Source: Elephas maximus indicus
Taxonomy: Eukaryota > Chordata > Mammalia > Proboscidea > Elephantidae
DNA: 64,000 bases
NCBI RefSeq assembly: GCF_024166365.1
Contig: NC_064839.1
Location: forward strand, 15,362,878 to 15,426,877
Reading direction: 5' to 3'
This document shows, piece after piece, positions 22,045-33,107 of this stretch; the stretch's first letter is position 1, and each line of letters starts with the position of its first letter. The notes below the pieces were generated by a model. That model was not told where the DNA came from. It did no database searches and worked only from the letters and a program-made list of their open reading frames with translations. Both the position numbers and the translations under genes were made by a program.

Positions 22045-22990
22045 TTTAAAAAAAAAATACTTGATATTTTAGAATAGTTTTGGATGTACAGAAAAATTGA
22101 GACGACAGTAAAGAGATTTCCTAATGATCCTGCCCCAGTTCCCTTGTTATTAGCTTCTGATGTTAGTATGGTATACTTGTTACGGTTAGTGAACTAATAT
22201 TAATACATGGGTGAACAATAATGATACATTACGGTTGGCTAAAGTCCATATTTTATTTCTTAGTTTTTACCTAATGTCCTTTTTCTGTTCCAGGATCCTA
22301 TTCAGGATACCGCTTTACATTTACTCATCACCTTTATTTAGGGTTTTCACAATTAGACTGGGCTTATGGGTTTTTTTTTTTTTTTTTTATGGGTTTGGGG
22401 GAGGAAAACCACAGAGGTAAAGTGCTATTTTCATCTCATCTTATCAAAGATATATACTATCAACATGATTTATCACTGTTGATATTGACTTTGATCATCT
22501 GGCTGAAGTAGTGTTTGTCAGATTCCCACCTGGAAAGCTACCCCTTTTACTCTCTTCCATACTGTACTCTCTGGAAGGAAGTCACTGTGTTCAGTTCACA
22601 CTAAGGAAGTGGGGAGTTACGTTCCATCTCCCTAAGGGGAGAGTATCTACATAAATTATTTGGATTTTTCTGCATGGAAGATTACCTAATGTCTCTTCTA
22701 CTCCATTTATTTATTTATCAGTATGGACTCATGGATATTTATACTTTGGGTTATAATCCAATACTAAATTATTTTGCTGCTTAAGTTGTTCCAGCTTTGG
22801 CCACTGAGGCTCTTTTGTCTGGCTTCCGTGTCCATTAGCTATACCCCTCTTGCTTTGCTTTTTGAACACTTCTTTATGTTCTGGCACTACGAGATGCTCC
22901 AGGCTCATCTTCTGTATTTCCTGCCCCAGTCCTAGAATCAGCTATTTCTCCAAAGAGCCCTGGTTCCTTTAATTGGAGAATGATATTCAA
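22045..22990 (-). mobile_element. Old L1 3' UTR
   Basis: Antisense old-L1 landmarks 'gttttggatgtacagaaaaa', 'taaagtccatattttattt' and 'gctccaggctcatcttctg'. Decayed and without coding frame. Confidence 0.6.
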
Positions 22991-23029
22991 ACACCAGGAT
23001 ATGGATGCTAGGTGTCAAATTCTTTCCGA

Positions 23030-23195
23030 ATGGACAAATAAACATTTATTTGTGCCTTCTGTGTGCCAGGCACTATGGTAGCTTCTTTTAATGTCAGTTT
23101 ACTTAATCCTCATAACAGCTCTATGAGGTATTTACTGCCAAGCCTCTCTACCAATGAGGAATAGAGGTTTAGCTAGGTTAAAAGCGAGTCAACAT
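23030..23195 (-). mobile_element. MIR SINE
   Basis: Reversed MIR signature: 'tgtgccaggcactatggtag', 'cttaatcctcataacagctc' and 'tatgaggtatttactgcc'. Confidence 0.8.
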
Positions 23196-23259
23196 CACCC
23201 TATTCTGTCTCCAAAGCCCATCACACTGCCAGATGTCACAAATAAACAAACCAAAAAAA

Positions 23260-23386
23260 CTACTGTGCAGTGCTTAAGATCTATGGCTGCTAACCAAAAG
23301 GTCGGCAGTTCAAACCCTAGGGGGCAGTTGTACTCTGTCCTATAGGGTCACTATGAGTTGGAATTGACTCAGTGGCAATGGGTTTA
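23260..23386 (+). mobile_element. AfroSINE with internal deletion
   Basis: The head and B-box 'ggcagttcaaaccc' join straight to 'tagggggcagttgtactc', losing the 'ctccttggaaaccc' part. Confidence 0.9.
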
Positions 23387-23464
23387 ATTTCCTACCTTCA
23401 GTTTAATAGTAATATACTTCATGGTGCTGGAATAATTTGTATTACAATCCTTATGTAACAAGTA

Positions 23465-23640
23465 CTGGGTATCCACTGCCTTCAAGTCGATTCTGAGTAG
23501 AACTGTCTCATAGGGTTTCCAAGGCTGTAATCTTTATGGAAGCAGACTGCCACATCTTTCTCCCGCAAAGCAGCTGGCGGATTCCAACATCCAGCTTTTC
23601 AATTAGCAGCCAAATGTTTAACCACTTCGCCACCAGAGCT
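23465..23640 (-). mobile_element. AfroSINE, long type, with 16-base TSD
   Basis: Carries the central module. Flanked by 'ccttatgtaacaagta' at 23,449-23,464 and 23,641-23,656. Confidence 0.95.
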
Positions 23641-23719
23641 CCTTATGTAACAAGTAATTGTGCTTTTCCAGTGGAGTGAAAATATAAGAATAAGAACTTC
23701 CTGGTGGTACAATTAAGGC

Positions 23720-23922
23720 ACCTGGGTGGTGCAATGAAGTGTTTGGCTGCCAACCAGAAGGTTGGCTATTAGAGTCCACCCAGAGGCATGTAGGAAGAAA
23801 GGCCTGGTGATCTACTTAAAAAAAAATCAGCCATTGAAAACACTATGGAGCACAGTTCTACTCTGACACACATGGGGTTGCCATGAGTTGTAACCAACTC
23901 GTTGGCAACTGGTTTGGTTTTG
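23720..23922 (+). mobile_element. AfroSINE, long type, divergent
   Basis: Includes the module 'aggaagaaaggcctggtgat' with an A-run in the middle. The tail ends 'ggcaactggtttgg'. Confidence 0.9.
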
Positions 23923-23958
23923 TGGCCTACAAGAGATCCAGATCATGTCTCCTCGCAT

Positions 23959-24113
23959 GTACAGACACCATGCACCTATCCTTAGGTGCACAGATAACAC
24001 ACCTATCCTTACATGCACAGACGCATACTGCACTCCTATGCACAGATGATATATACCTATCTTCATGTGTGCAGATGGCACACATCTGTCTTCAAGTACA
24101 TAGACAACATGCC
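23959..24113. repeat. Degenerate ~28-base minisatellite
   Basis: About six decayed units of the type 'tgcacagataacacaccta', each starting tgyacaga or similar, 25-29 bases apart, directly beside the preceding SINE tail. Confidence 0.7.
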
Positions 24114-24194
24114 TTAACTCACGGGGTAATGAAAGCAGACACAGGAAAGTCCTTTATTGTAGACGTTCACGGTATCTTCCAACTGTTCAAGCTT

Positions 24195-24340
24195 CAACCT
24201 GTTGCCGTAGAGTTGATTCCAACTCATAGCAACCCTATAGGACAGAGTAGAACTGCCCCGTAGGGCTTCCAAGGAGTGCCTAGTGGATTCGAACTGCCGA
24301 CCTTTTGGTTAGCACTTAACCACTACACCACCAGGGTTTC
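24195..24340 (-). mobile_element. AfroSINE, short type, with 12-base TSD
   Basis: Perfect 'ctgttcaagctt' on both sides (24,183-24,194 and 24,341-24,352). The head lacks a few bases of the A-box side. Confidence 0.95.
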
Positions 24341-24352
24341 CTGTTCAAGCTT

Positions 24353-25590
24353 AGAGGATGTTTTTCTCTTTTATGCGTAGGACTCACTTACAAGCATGTC
24401 CTAAGACAACCGTTTAGCTTGTGAGCTGCTATGATTCTAAATTGTGCTTCCACAGGCAAAGATGGAGGTCTAAATTTTTGTCAATGAAGGGGATCATATC
24501 ATATCTGAGAGAATAAATCAGTCAGCCTGAGTGACCAAGACTTCCATCAGAGTGACCACAGTGTGATCTGCTGTTTGAAGTGGGTATGGATGTATTTGTC
24601 TGCAGTTCATTCCTTTTCCTCTGGGAATTGCCTGTGCCATCCCGTCCAGACCTGCCATGCTTGTACATCATGACCTGTTCCTGGCCACTTGATCATTCAG
24701 AGCTGAGCCCTTGAGCCACCTGGGCCAGTTCTAGAGTCCTTCCCCAGGATTTAGGGAATAGGAGCTTGAAGCAATTGGCCTTTCTCCTTTCTTTAGTGAC
24801 TGAAGCTGTAAACATCCAAGGTTTTCAGTGACCGATTGAAGAAATATTGTGTGCAAGGAGAAAGAATAATGAAGCCAACAGGCACACACACACACACATG
24901 CACACACACACAGAGACAGAGAGAGAGAAAGGGAGTCATAGAAGACATTCGAACTCATGGTTCTGAAATGGCCTGGCTATTTCATGAAGAGTACGTTACG
25001 ATTTTTACCAAGTCTTCTTTATGCTAAGGTTAATCAGGGATGGTTTTCAGTTACTTCCGATCATAAAAGCCCTGACAAATGTAGAATGATTGGTAATCAC
25101 TGTTATTATTGTCATTCTTTGTTGTTATACTGTTGTTAATACACTACAGGAAACATTTACTGAGACTGAATTGTCACAGACATTCTTCCAGATCTCAAAA
25201 CATTAGAGTTATGGCCCAGATCACCTGTCAAAGGTGGCTTAGTATATCATCTTTTCAGAAACTTTCCAAATATACATTTATTTATTTATCTTAATTTGCA
25301 CAGTATACTCCTATTGATCTGGCTTCCAAACAATTAATCACTAAATTTCTTCTCCATTCTACTTTATGCAAATAAATGATAAGTTAAGATGCAGCAGCTA
25401 AGAAAACTATTAAAAAAACAACAACACCTTTTGGGACACACTAAAGTGTCAGCATCAACCCTTCAATATCATGTTTGATTATTTTAATGCCTTCTGAATC
25501 ATAAAAACAATATTAAGCACAGCTTGACCTCATTTTGAAGTGTATTTTAGTTCACTATAATTCTATGGATATAATTTATTTATAATTCAT
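24353..25590. other. Intergenic sequence, no gene
   Basis: Mostly unassigned. Contains the CA/GA microsatellite at 24,882-24,930. No repeat family is clearly recognised elsewhere. Confidence 0.45.
24882..24930. repeat. (CA)n/(GA)n compound microsatellite
   Basis: CA run with a 'catg' break followed by GA repeats. Confidence 0.95.
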
Positions 25591-25594
25591 GTAT

Positions 25595-25810
25595 GAGCAT
25601 CATGGTAATAATAGCTAATACTTTAAGCTCCTACTATGTACCAGGTATTGTTCCAGGGGCCTAACATACATTACTCCTTTAATCCTCCCAGCAATCCTAT
25701 CGGGTAGATACTGCTGTTATCCCCATTGACAGACGACAGAGAGTTTAAGTAACTTGCCTGAGGTGCAGCTGTGGACAGAACAGCCTGACACTAGAGTCTG
25801 CACTTTCAGG
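25595..25810 (-). mobile_element. MIR SINE
   Basis: Reversed MIR: 'ctactatgtaccaggtattg', 'ttactcctttaatcctccca', 'tgttatccccattgacag' and 'taagtaacttgcctgagg'. Confidence 0.85.
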
Positions 25811-26750
25811 TATCTAAGGTAGTTACTCAGAGCAGCTGGCAAGTAATTGAAATAGTCAATTAACAGGACATCTTACTTTCCAAATCTTTTGGGGAGGATT
25901 TTAATTCTTTGGATTTGTAGAATATGTATTTGGTATCAGTGAGGCAGAGGTTTATGCAGGAAACTGTTATTTTAGTGTGACTGCTTGGGTCCTTGTGATT
26001 TGCAAGAAAGTAACATGGCGGATATCCTCAACCTGGAGACTGAGCTTCCACCTGTCTTTCCTTGTGTCCTTATGGTGAGACAAAATCTTCCTAAGGCTTC
26101 ACATCTCTCTTAGGGTAAAAATCAGAAAGCCTGTAGGGCCTACAAGGCCCTGTCTCTCTCATCAGTCTCTACTGGAGCACTGGGCTTTAGGCACTCTTGC
26201 CTTAAATTCTCCCATCATACCAACAGCCTTCTTTACAGAAATAGAAAATCCAAACCTCAAATTTATATGGAAGGGCGAAGGACCCTGAATAGCTAAAGCA
26301 ATCTTGAAGAAGAATAAAGTAAGAGGACTCACACTTCCTGATTTCAAAGCATACCATAAAGCTACAGTAATTAAAACAGCTTGGTACTGGTCTAATAACA
26401 GATTAAAGGCCTTTGGAATAAAATTGAAAGCCTAGAAATAAATTCATATATCTATCGTCAACCGATTTTTGACAAGGATGCTAAGTCCATTCAATGGGGA
26501 AAGAAGAGTCTCTTCGATAAACGGTACTGGGAAAATGAGACTTCCACATACAGAAGAATGAATCAGGATCCATGTTTCACACCATACACAAAACCAGGTA
26601 GAAATGGATCAAGGACCTAAATGTGAAAACTAAATCCATAAAATTCTTAGAAGAAAATATAGGGTGTGGTCGCAGAGCCTGGTTTTTAACAAAGGATTAT
26701 CAAATACAACAACAAAAGCATAAGCAGCAAAAGACAAAATGATAAATGGG

Positions 26751-26957
26751 TTGTTGCTCTTAGGAGTTGACGTGTCAATTTCAATTCACAGTGACCCCGT
26801 GTGACAGAGTAGAACTGCCCCATAGGATTTTCTAGGCAGTAATCTTTACGGGAGCAGACCACCAGGTCTTTCCCTCATGAAGCCACTGGGTGGGTTCCAA
26901 TTGCCAATCTTTTGGTTAGCAGCTGAGCACTTAAGCGTTGTACCACCGCAGCTCCTA
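26751..26957 (-). mobile_element. AfroSINE, long type, with 10-base TSD
   Basis: 'gataaatggg' flanks it at 26,741-26,750 and 26,958-26,967. Inserted opposite to the host L1. Confidence 0.95.
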
Positions 26958-27080
26958 GATAAATGGGACCTCATAAAAACTAAATAGTTTCGAGTTCTGT
27001 TCATCAAAAGACTTTATCAACAAAGAGAAGAGACAACTTACGGATTGGGAGAAAATTTTCGAGAACCATATATCAGATAA

Positions 27081-27244
27081 AACCAAAAACCAAACCCCGT
27101 TGCCTTTGATCCCGCTTCATAGCAACCCTATAGGACAGAGTAGAACTGGCCCATAGAGTTTCCAAGGAGCGGCTGGTGGATTTGAACTGCTGACCTTTTT
27201 GGTTAGCAGCAGTAGCACTTAACCACTACACTACCAGGGGTTCC
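27081..27244 (-). mobile_element. AfroSINE, short type
   Basis: Full reversed copy from 'aaccaaaaaccaaaccccg' to 'accaggggttcc', inside L1. Confidence 0.92.
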
Positions 27245-27256
27245 AAAAGTGAGCAC

Positions 27257-27308
27257 CAAATCAAAACTTGTTGCCGTCGAGTCGTTTCCAACTCATAGCA
27301 ACCCTATT
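27257..27308 (-). mobile_element. AfroSINE tail fragment
   Basis: About 50 bases ('cttgttgccgtcgagtcg' onward) ending at the 'aaccctatta' junction with L1. Confidence 0.85.
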
Positions 27309-28119
27309 AGCCATTAGAGAGATGCAGATCAAAACTGTAACAACATACCACCCACCCCTATTAGAATGGCAATGATCAAAAATACGGAAAATAACAGGTG
27401 TTGGTGAGGTTGTGGAGAAACTGGAAACCTCATCCATTGCTGGTGGGAATGTCAAATAGCACAGCCACCGTGGAAAACAGTTTGGCAGTTCCTCAAAAAG
27501 TTGAATGTAGAACTACCATATGACCTAGCAATCCGAATCCTACCTATATACCTACAAGTAAAGGCAGGAACGCAAACAGAAACCTCTACATCCATGTTCA
27601 CTGCAGCACTTTTCACAATACCCAAAAGGTGGAAACAACTGAAACGTTCATCAACAGATGAATGGATAAACAAACTGTGGTACATACACACAATTTAATA
27701 TTACTCAGTCATAAAGAGAAATGAAGTCCTGATGCATGCCACAACAGGGATGAACCTTGGAAACATCATGTTGAGGGAATAAGTCAGGTGCAAAAGGACA
27801 AATATAGTATGATCTCACGTATATGAAATAAGCAAATATATAGAACCAGGGGTGGGAAGGAGGGGAAGAAGGGGTGAGTTTGCCTATGGGGCATTGAGTT
27901 TATGTCAATAGCAGTGAATGATCTGGAAAGGGATGGTGAGAATGGTTTCACAACTTGAATGTAATCAATGTCACTGAATTATACATGTAGAAATTGTTGA
28001 GATGGCACATGTTTTGTTATATATATATATATATTCACCACACACAAGAAAGGACAAAATGAAAGGAATTAACATAACCACATACACACAAAAACAACTT
28101 CTGCTATGGCAGGACCTTT

Positions 28120-28442
28120 GAACAAGTCATTCCCTCTGACCAGAAGGTCTACTTCATCTACCTGTCTAGCCAAATCCTACTCACCATTCAGATCTTCCCT
28201 GACCTATCAGACCAGATCTGGTTCACTTCTTATAATCTCTGCTTGCATCTTGTGCTTCTTTCTTAACAGTACGCATGAAAACGATAATTAAAAAATTGTG
28301 TAATTACTGAAAGTCTGTCTCCCAGGTTAGAAGTGGGCAGGGACTGTTGAGGGACAGTGTTTGTCTTGTGTGTTGCTGAATCACCGGCACTCAGCCCCAC
28401 AGCTTAGCACATAGTTGTCACTAAATAAATATTTGTAAATTA
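28120..28442 (+). mobile_element. L2 LINE 3' end
   Basis: L2 wording 'cactcaccattcagatcttccc'-type sequence, 'gtgggcagggactg', 'cagcttagcacatag' and the terminal 'actaaataaatatttgtaaa'. Confidence 0.75.
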
Positions 28443-29264
28443 AGTGGTGGGAAGGAGGACGACTAGTTACCAGCTGAAGAGGACATCAACACCCTAGTCT
28501 CTGTAGCATTGGCTAGATCTGCTGGGAGGACATCAACACCCTAGTCTCTGTAGCATTGGCTAGATCTGCTGGGAGGACATCAACACCCTAGTCTCTGTAG
28601 CACTGGCTAGGTCTGCTGGGCGTGGGAGAAGGCCTGCCCAGACACAGACCCAAAGAAGCTGGAGCAGCTTAGCAGCGTGGTTAGCAAATCAGAGGATAAT
28701 TGTTAAGGATAAGATTATAATTTATGAGCAACAGAATATAATCCAATTTTCAATTCAGAGCACTGAAGGGCAACGTGAAAGCAACATACTGGTTCTGACG
28801 ATACTATGTATGTTTATTTTTGTTCGCTTTTTTTGCAAATGTTTTTATATCTCGTTAGTGATTCCTCGAAACAGTCTTCACGCTGGAGAACTGGTCCCAT
28901 GGCCTGAGGGATGAAGAAACGTTTCCTCTTTCAAAGACTCTATTTTTTGAACGATAAGAATTGCTAAAGAGGAAGCGATCAGACCAATCAGGTGGACTCT
29001 GTCCGCCAGCCAGCGGGCTGCTTCCTGGTTGTAAAAAAGCTTTCCTGGGAACTGGATTGCTATTCGTTTTTAAGAAATCACGTATCTCAATCTGTTCATC
29101 TAGAAGACACCGCAAGGCAATCGATTTTGGAAATTGATTTCGCTGTAAAAACGAGCCACGGACTGCAGTTTTCACGAACGTGACATCTATAATAATCCTA
29201 TGTTGGGAATTTTTTGCTTCATTCATTTTATTAAAAAGAGTTTGCAATGGCCTTCATTACCGTG
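28443..29264. other. Unique upstream flank of CEBPG
   Basis: Immediately upstream of the CpG island. Contains the 47-base minisatellite at 28,481-28,621. The rest (28,622-29,264) shows no repeat. Short ORFs at 28,855-29,247 and 28,992-29,183 have no recognisable motif. It could hold proximal regulatory sequence. Confidence 0.5.
28481..28621. repeat. 47-base minisatellite, three copies
   Basis: Units start 'ggacatcaacaccctagtc' at 28,481, 28,528 and 28,575. The first two are identical and the third differs at three positions. Confidence 0.97.
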
Positions 29265-29612
29265 AAGTCCCCGTCGGTGATGGGGCGTCGGGCGCCCCAC
29301 GTCCCGGGAGGCGAGTCCGCCTCCGTGAGGGACGCCTAGGGGCTCCCGGGGGCGGGTGGAAACCAAAACAGAAATCAGTGACTTCAAAAAATCCCCTCAG
29401 AAAACTGTGAAAGCAACTTCAAGAAGGGTGTTGTCCTCACAAGGTGACGGTTCTCAGCGCCTCCACCTCAAACAGACCCTTTTTCCCCCACAGCTCGAGG
29501 CAGCCGTCGCCAGTCGCCCACCCACGAGAGCTGCCAGGAACCGCGAGGTCTGCGCCCTCCACCACCGCCAGCCCCGCCAGCCTGCGGGTCGCTCGGAGAC
29601 CAACGCCTCCAC

Positions 29613-29618
29613 CACGTG
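29613..29618. promoter_or_regulatory. E-box CACGTG
   Basis: Perfect palindromic CACGTG in the island, about 300 bases upstream of the exon 1 donor. Binding site class of USF, MYC/MAX and TFEB/TFE3. Occupancy cannot be told from sequence. Confidence 0.6.
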
Positions 29619-29646
29619 CCCGCCTCCCGCAGCCAGGCCGTCGGCG

Positions 29647-29651
29647 ATTGG
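29647..29651 (-). promoter_or_regulatory. Inverted CCAAT box (distal)
   Basis: 'gcgattggctg' contains ATTGG in the NF-Y-preferred context. The partner lies 61 bases downstream. Confidence 0.6.
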
Positions 29652-29707
29652 CTGAAGGCGCTGCCCGTCTCCGGAGGAGGGCGAGTCCCCAGCAGGCCGG
29701 CGTTCCC

Positions 29708-29712
29708 ATTGG
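29708..29712 (-). promoter_or_regulatory. Inverted CCAAT box (proximal)
   Basis: 'cccattggttgagg'. Position and pairing with the box at 29,647 are typical of TATA-less CpG promoters using NF-Y, and suggest transcription starts within the following ~100-150 bases. Confidence 0.6.
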
Positions 29713-29779
29713 TTGAGGCGGTGGAGGCAGCACACGCGGTCCCGGAGGGGAGGGGCAGCCGGTGGCCGCGGCGGCGGAA

Positions 29780-29913
29780 CGGGCGGAGGCTGCCGGTTTC
29801 GTAACCGTCGCTCCTCCTCGCTGACTCGCGGGCTGCGAGGCCTGGGTCGGGAAGGGCCGCGCGGGGCCGCTCGGAGTGGAGGCCGCCTACGGGCGGGTAG
29901 GCTGGAGGCGCAG
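29780..29913 (+). other. CEBPG: CEBPG non-coding exon 1 (start approximate)
   Basis: Bounded at its 3' end by a consensus donor, 'gcgcag|gtaagg', at 29,913/29,914. The 5' limit is a guess from the CCAAT boxes and GC boxes upstream. The stretch contains no ATG, so it adds leader only. The intron opened here closes at 36,322, giving a two-exon gene with the entire coding sequence in exon 2, as I recall for human CEBPG. Confidence 0.6.
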
Positions 29914-30061
29914 GTAAGGAGGCCGGTGGGCGGACTGAGCGAGGACGGGGAGGCCGCGGCGGAGCCGGCTGCTCGCGTGGGCGCGGGCCGGCCCGAAGGG
30001 GTAGGCTCGCCGGGAAGGCCCGGCGCGGCCCGCAGTGCAGGCGGCGGCCCCGCGCGGCGTC

Positions 30062-30070
30062 TGATGCAAC
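30062..30070 (+). promoter_or_regulatory. C/EBP-ATF response element, TGATGCAAC
   Basis: Exact match to the composite half-sites (TGATG plus CAAY/AAAY) through which ATF4 with C/EBP partners activates stress genes. It lies 149 bases inside intron 1, still in the CpG island, a placement seen in several amino-acid-response genes. CEBPG product itself heterodimerises with ATF4, so feedback is conceivable. A 9-mer can occur by chance, so function is inference. Confidence 0.5.
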
Positions 30071-31344
30071 CTGCCGGCAACACCCGGCGGGGGCGCTGAG
30101 CTCATCGCTGGCCGCCGCCCAGCGCCGCCGCGCCGCCCGCCGCGTCCCCGGGCGCCCCTCGCTGCCGGCCGCGGTGCACCCCTCCAAGGCCCGGCCCTGT
30201 TTGCTGGGGGAACGCACGGCTCTGACAACCCGGGCGCGTACGGGCCCCTGGGGACCTCGGCCGTTGCCAGAATAGCCAAAGGTGGACGCAGCCTCCTTCC
30301 AGTGCCACACAGGCTGCTTCCTGCGCCTGGGACTGCGCGTCCCGGGCGGCTGAGAAGTCCGCTCGGAAGTTCCTGCGGTGATAGTCAGGGCAACCAGCGG
30401 ACCTTTAAACACCGAACTTCAGAGGAGGCCTGTTTGCTTCTTTACGGAGCTCTCGTTTGAATAGTCTGCAGCTCGCTGTCTAACAAAGGTTAGATGAACA
30501 CGTAACAACCACGAGTTGAATGGAAAAGAGACGGGCCAGGAAATGAAGCCCTTCAGTGGTCTGGTGGGAGGAAGACAAATTAGGAAAATAGCTAGGGGCG
30601 TGGAGAGGGGGGACGTCCGTGTTTAAGAGCAGGGTAGTCTGTCTTCCGAGTAACCTTTATGTTTCTACTCTTGTTTGAGGTTTATACTATAGTGAGTCAG
30701 TTTTCGAAAGGTTTTACCTTTCCTGGGTTACACGAAAACTTGGTAGTTATGTCTCCCAGCATACGCTGGCTTCACTCCTTATTTGAGTAGATTGTTTGTT
30801 CTTTAATTCAGGAAGTATGGATGCCTCCCAAGGTCACATACATTTTGAAATAAAATATTATTAATCATGGACTTGCCTTACTAAGAAGGTCTGTATCTGA
30901 AAGTTGTTGACATTTGAAAGTTAAGATCCGATCAGCTTTTACCATTTGAGTCATACTTGGGGTAAGCAGCTTTTAAAGGTGGCTCTCTGTTTCTGGAAAA
31001 TTTTACTGTAAGCCAGACTAAGTTAGGAGATGCTATGTGAGCTGAAGAATTTTCCAGTTTCTTGATTCCTGCTTATGGTGGGCACGTTTGACTGGCTCAA
31101 TGATTTTTGTTTTGCTTCCCACCTAAGAAAAAATAGGTAGAAGCAAAACTTTATTTTTCAGAAGAGCCTTTAAATTCTTAGGAGCACATCTAACTGTCAG
31201 CAAGGCTCTCTGATGATGGAGAGGTGGTTTCAGCCTTGGGGAATTAAATAGCACATCACAAGTCCCCAGTAAAGACAAATAGGACCTCAGGGGGTTGAAT
31301 TTGGTCGTGTGGCCTGAGATTGCCTCACTTGGTCATACCCATTG

Positions 31345-31508
31345 CCAAACCAAACCCATTGCCTTCGAGTTGATTCCGACTCATAGCAACCCTATAGGAC
31401 AGAGTAGAACTGCCCCCATAGAGTTTCCAAGGAGCGCCTGGTGGATTCCACCTGCCGACCTTGTGGTTAGCAGGCGTAGCACTTAACCCCTACGCCACCA
31501 GGGTTTCC
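31345..31508 (-). mobile_element. AfroSINE, short type
   Basis: Complete reversed copy, head ending 'ccaccagggtttcc'. Opposite to CEBPG transcription. Confidence 0.93.
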
Positions 31509-32299
31509 ATAGGAATGGTAAATGCAGGTAGCCACAGTTCTAAGTCTGATTTATTGGGTATTGGGAGGGGTGCATCCCTGGGTTCTTGTACTGATAGGTA
31601 CATTGGGCTCCTATCTTTCTGGCTTCCTACCCCATCAGTAAAAAAAAATTGAGCATGGGCTCCAAGTAGATGTGTATTTACAAGCAATGTGTGTGTACTA
31701 TTTTTTTTAAAAAAAGAACATAAATCTTTTTTCATAGCCCAGGGGATCACTTACGTCCCCCCCCGAAGGGGTGTCCCCTCCTCTATGGCCCGCTGCTTTG
31801 GATCACGAAGCAAGCAGGGGCAACAAAATAGAAATCCTTCTCATTTGGGCGTCTGCAGACTTTACTTGCTCACCTAGACTTTGCCATGTCTAGTACAGAG
31901 TTGTTGCGCTCTGGCAATGCTTGCCTAAGGACTTGAGCTTGTTAATTTGAAAACATAACTGGGGCTAAATAATAAAAAAAAAAAATATAGAGGTCCTCAA
32001 ATGAAATGAAGCGAAGGCTAGACAAGAATGGTGTTCAGTGTATAGGCTGGTGACTAGAAGTAGCAAACGGAACTGTGTTTTTATTTTTCCTGTGTGTCTC
32101 TAAGAAAGATCAAGAAGTTTAGGTAGTAAGATTATATCTTAGTAACACTATCGATTTAATTGTGGTTTAAGAGATTTTGATGCAAGAGAGTCTCATTTTT
32201 ATGTAAGATATTTAGAAGAATAAATGTGCTCTCTTAGCCTTTTTTGTCAGAATTCAGCAAATATCGAGCACCACTGTATGTCAAGCCCTGCACTAGATG

Positions 32300-32497
32300 C
32301 AGTCCTTGGGTGTGCAAAGGGTCAAGCGCTTGACCACTGATTGAAAGGTTAGTGAACCCATCTGGTGGCACCTTGGAAGAAAGGCCTGACATCTGCTTCT
32401 GAAAGGTCACACCCTTGAAAACTCTGTGGAGCGCAGCTCTATTCTGACACAGGGTTGCCTTGAGTCAGAATTGATCAATGGCAGCTGGTTTGATTTA
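32300..32497 (+). mobile_element. AfroSINE, long type, divergent
   Basis: Decayed head, module 'ggaagaaaggcctgacatct', tail 'tggcagctggtttgattt'. Confidence 0.85.
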
Positions 32498-32599
32498 GTT
32501 GCTGAGCATGTGAAGATGAAAAGACAATCCTGCCGCGAGCTTAGTCTACAGGGAGATGGGTAATAGAACCGGCGTTGACCAGGAAACTGGGGGAAACCA

Positions 32600-32860
32600 C
32601 ATGAAAAGAAAGCACGGATAGTTGAGTTGTGAAGTGTGAAGGAGCAGGGGCTGAAGAGTTAGGTGAGGGCCTTGGACTCGATCATATAGGTAGGAGCCAC
32701 AGGAGAGTTTTCAGCAGGAAGATGTGGCATGCTCAGGTTTGAGTGTTGGATAGCTCTGGTGACAGTGGTTGGAGGGAACACAGCTAAACCTGAGAAGACT
32801 GTAGTGCCCCTGAGAGATGATGTCAGCCTGAGGTAATTTCTGTGGTGTTAGGACTGGAGA
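32600..32860 (+). repeat. Ancient eutherian repeat
   Basis: Same kind of sequence as 3,190-4,745, here its 5' portion ('agggccttggactcgatcat', 'gagttttcagcaggaagatg'). Confidence 0.45.
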
Positions 32861-33107
32861 GGAATGGTGGATGTGAGATTTTTTTTTTTAAGGTAGAATC
32901 TTAGAGCCCAATGACTTGGGTGGGGCAAAGGAGAAATATTTATGAATATTTTTAAACTTTCCTAAGGAAATTGAGTGGGAACATTTATTTTGGGGGAGAG
33001 GTAGACCTTCCCTGAGGAAATCGAGTGACTGTTTTATTTGGGGGGAGGGAGGAGGGGTGTCTGGTTCTTCTAGGTACTTAAAAAAAAGGGACTTAAAGGG
33101 CTCAATT

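Larger units (their letters stand above)
26165..28016 (+). mobile_element. L1 ORF2 3' end and 3' UTR, interrupted by three SINEs
   Basis: Sense L1 ORF2 landmarks in order: 'aatttatatggaagggc', 'tagctaaagcaatcttgaag' and 'attaaaacagcttggtactg' (RT/thumb region). Then come the C-terminal stretch 'tttggcagttcctcaaaaag', 'gatgaatggataaacaaact' and the 3' UTR 'atgtcactgaattatacatg'. Stop codons and SINEs at 26,751-26,957, 27,081-27,244 and 27,257-27,308 break it. Not functional. Confidence 0.85.
29265..30380 (+). promoter_or_regulatory. CEBPG: CpG island promoter of CEBPG
   Basis: A sharp block of GC- and CpG-dense DNA (sequences such as 'ggccgcgcggggccgctcgg') in an AT-rich background, ~6 kb upstream of the CEBPG coding exon and on the same strand as a good splice donor at 29,913. 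Such islands mark housekeeping-type promoters, fitting the broad expression known for C/EBP gamma. It contains an E-box, two inverted CCAAT boxes, GGGCGG boxes and, downstream of the donor, a C/EBP-ATF-type element. Long ORFs through it on both strands (for example 29,468-30,412 -) result from the scarcity of stop codons in GC-rich DNA. The transcription start itself is not resolved. Confidence 0.85.

Noticed and set aside
28481-28621. Regularly spaced repeats as a CRISPR-like array
   Set aside because: The 47-base units abut with no spacers in a mammalian genome. It is a minisatellite.
29468-30412. 314-aa ORF on the - strand across the CpG island, and overlapping + strand ORFs
   Set aside because: Arg/Pro/Gly/Ala-rich composition expected from GC-rich DNA without stops. 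No domain, and it overlaps the CEBPG promoter and exon 1 on the other strand.
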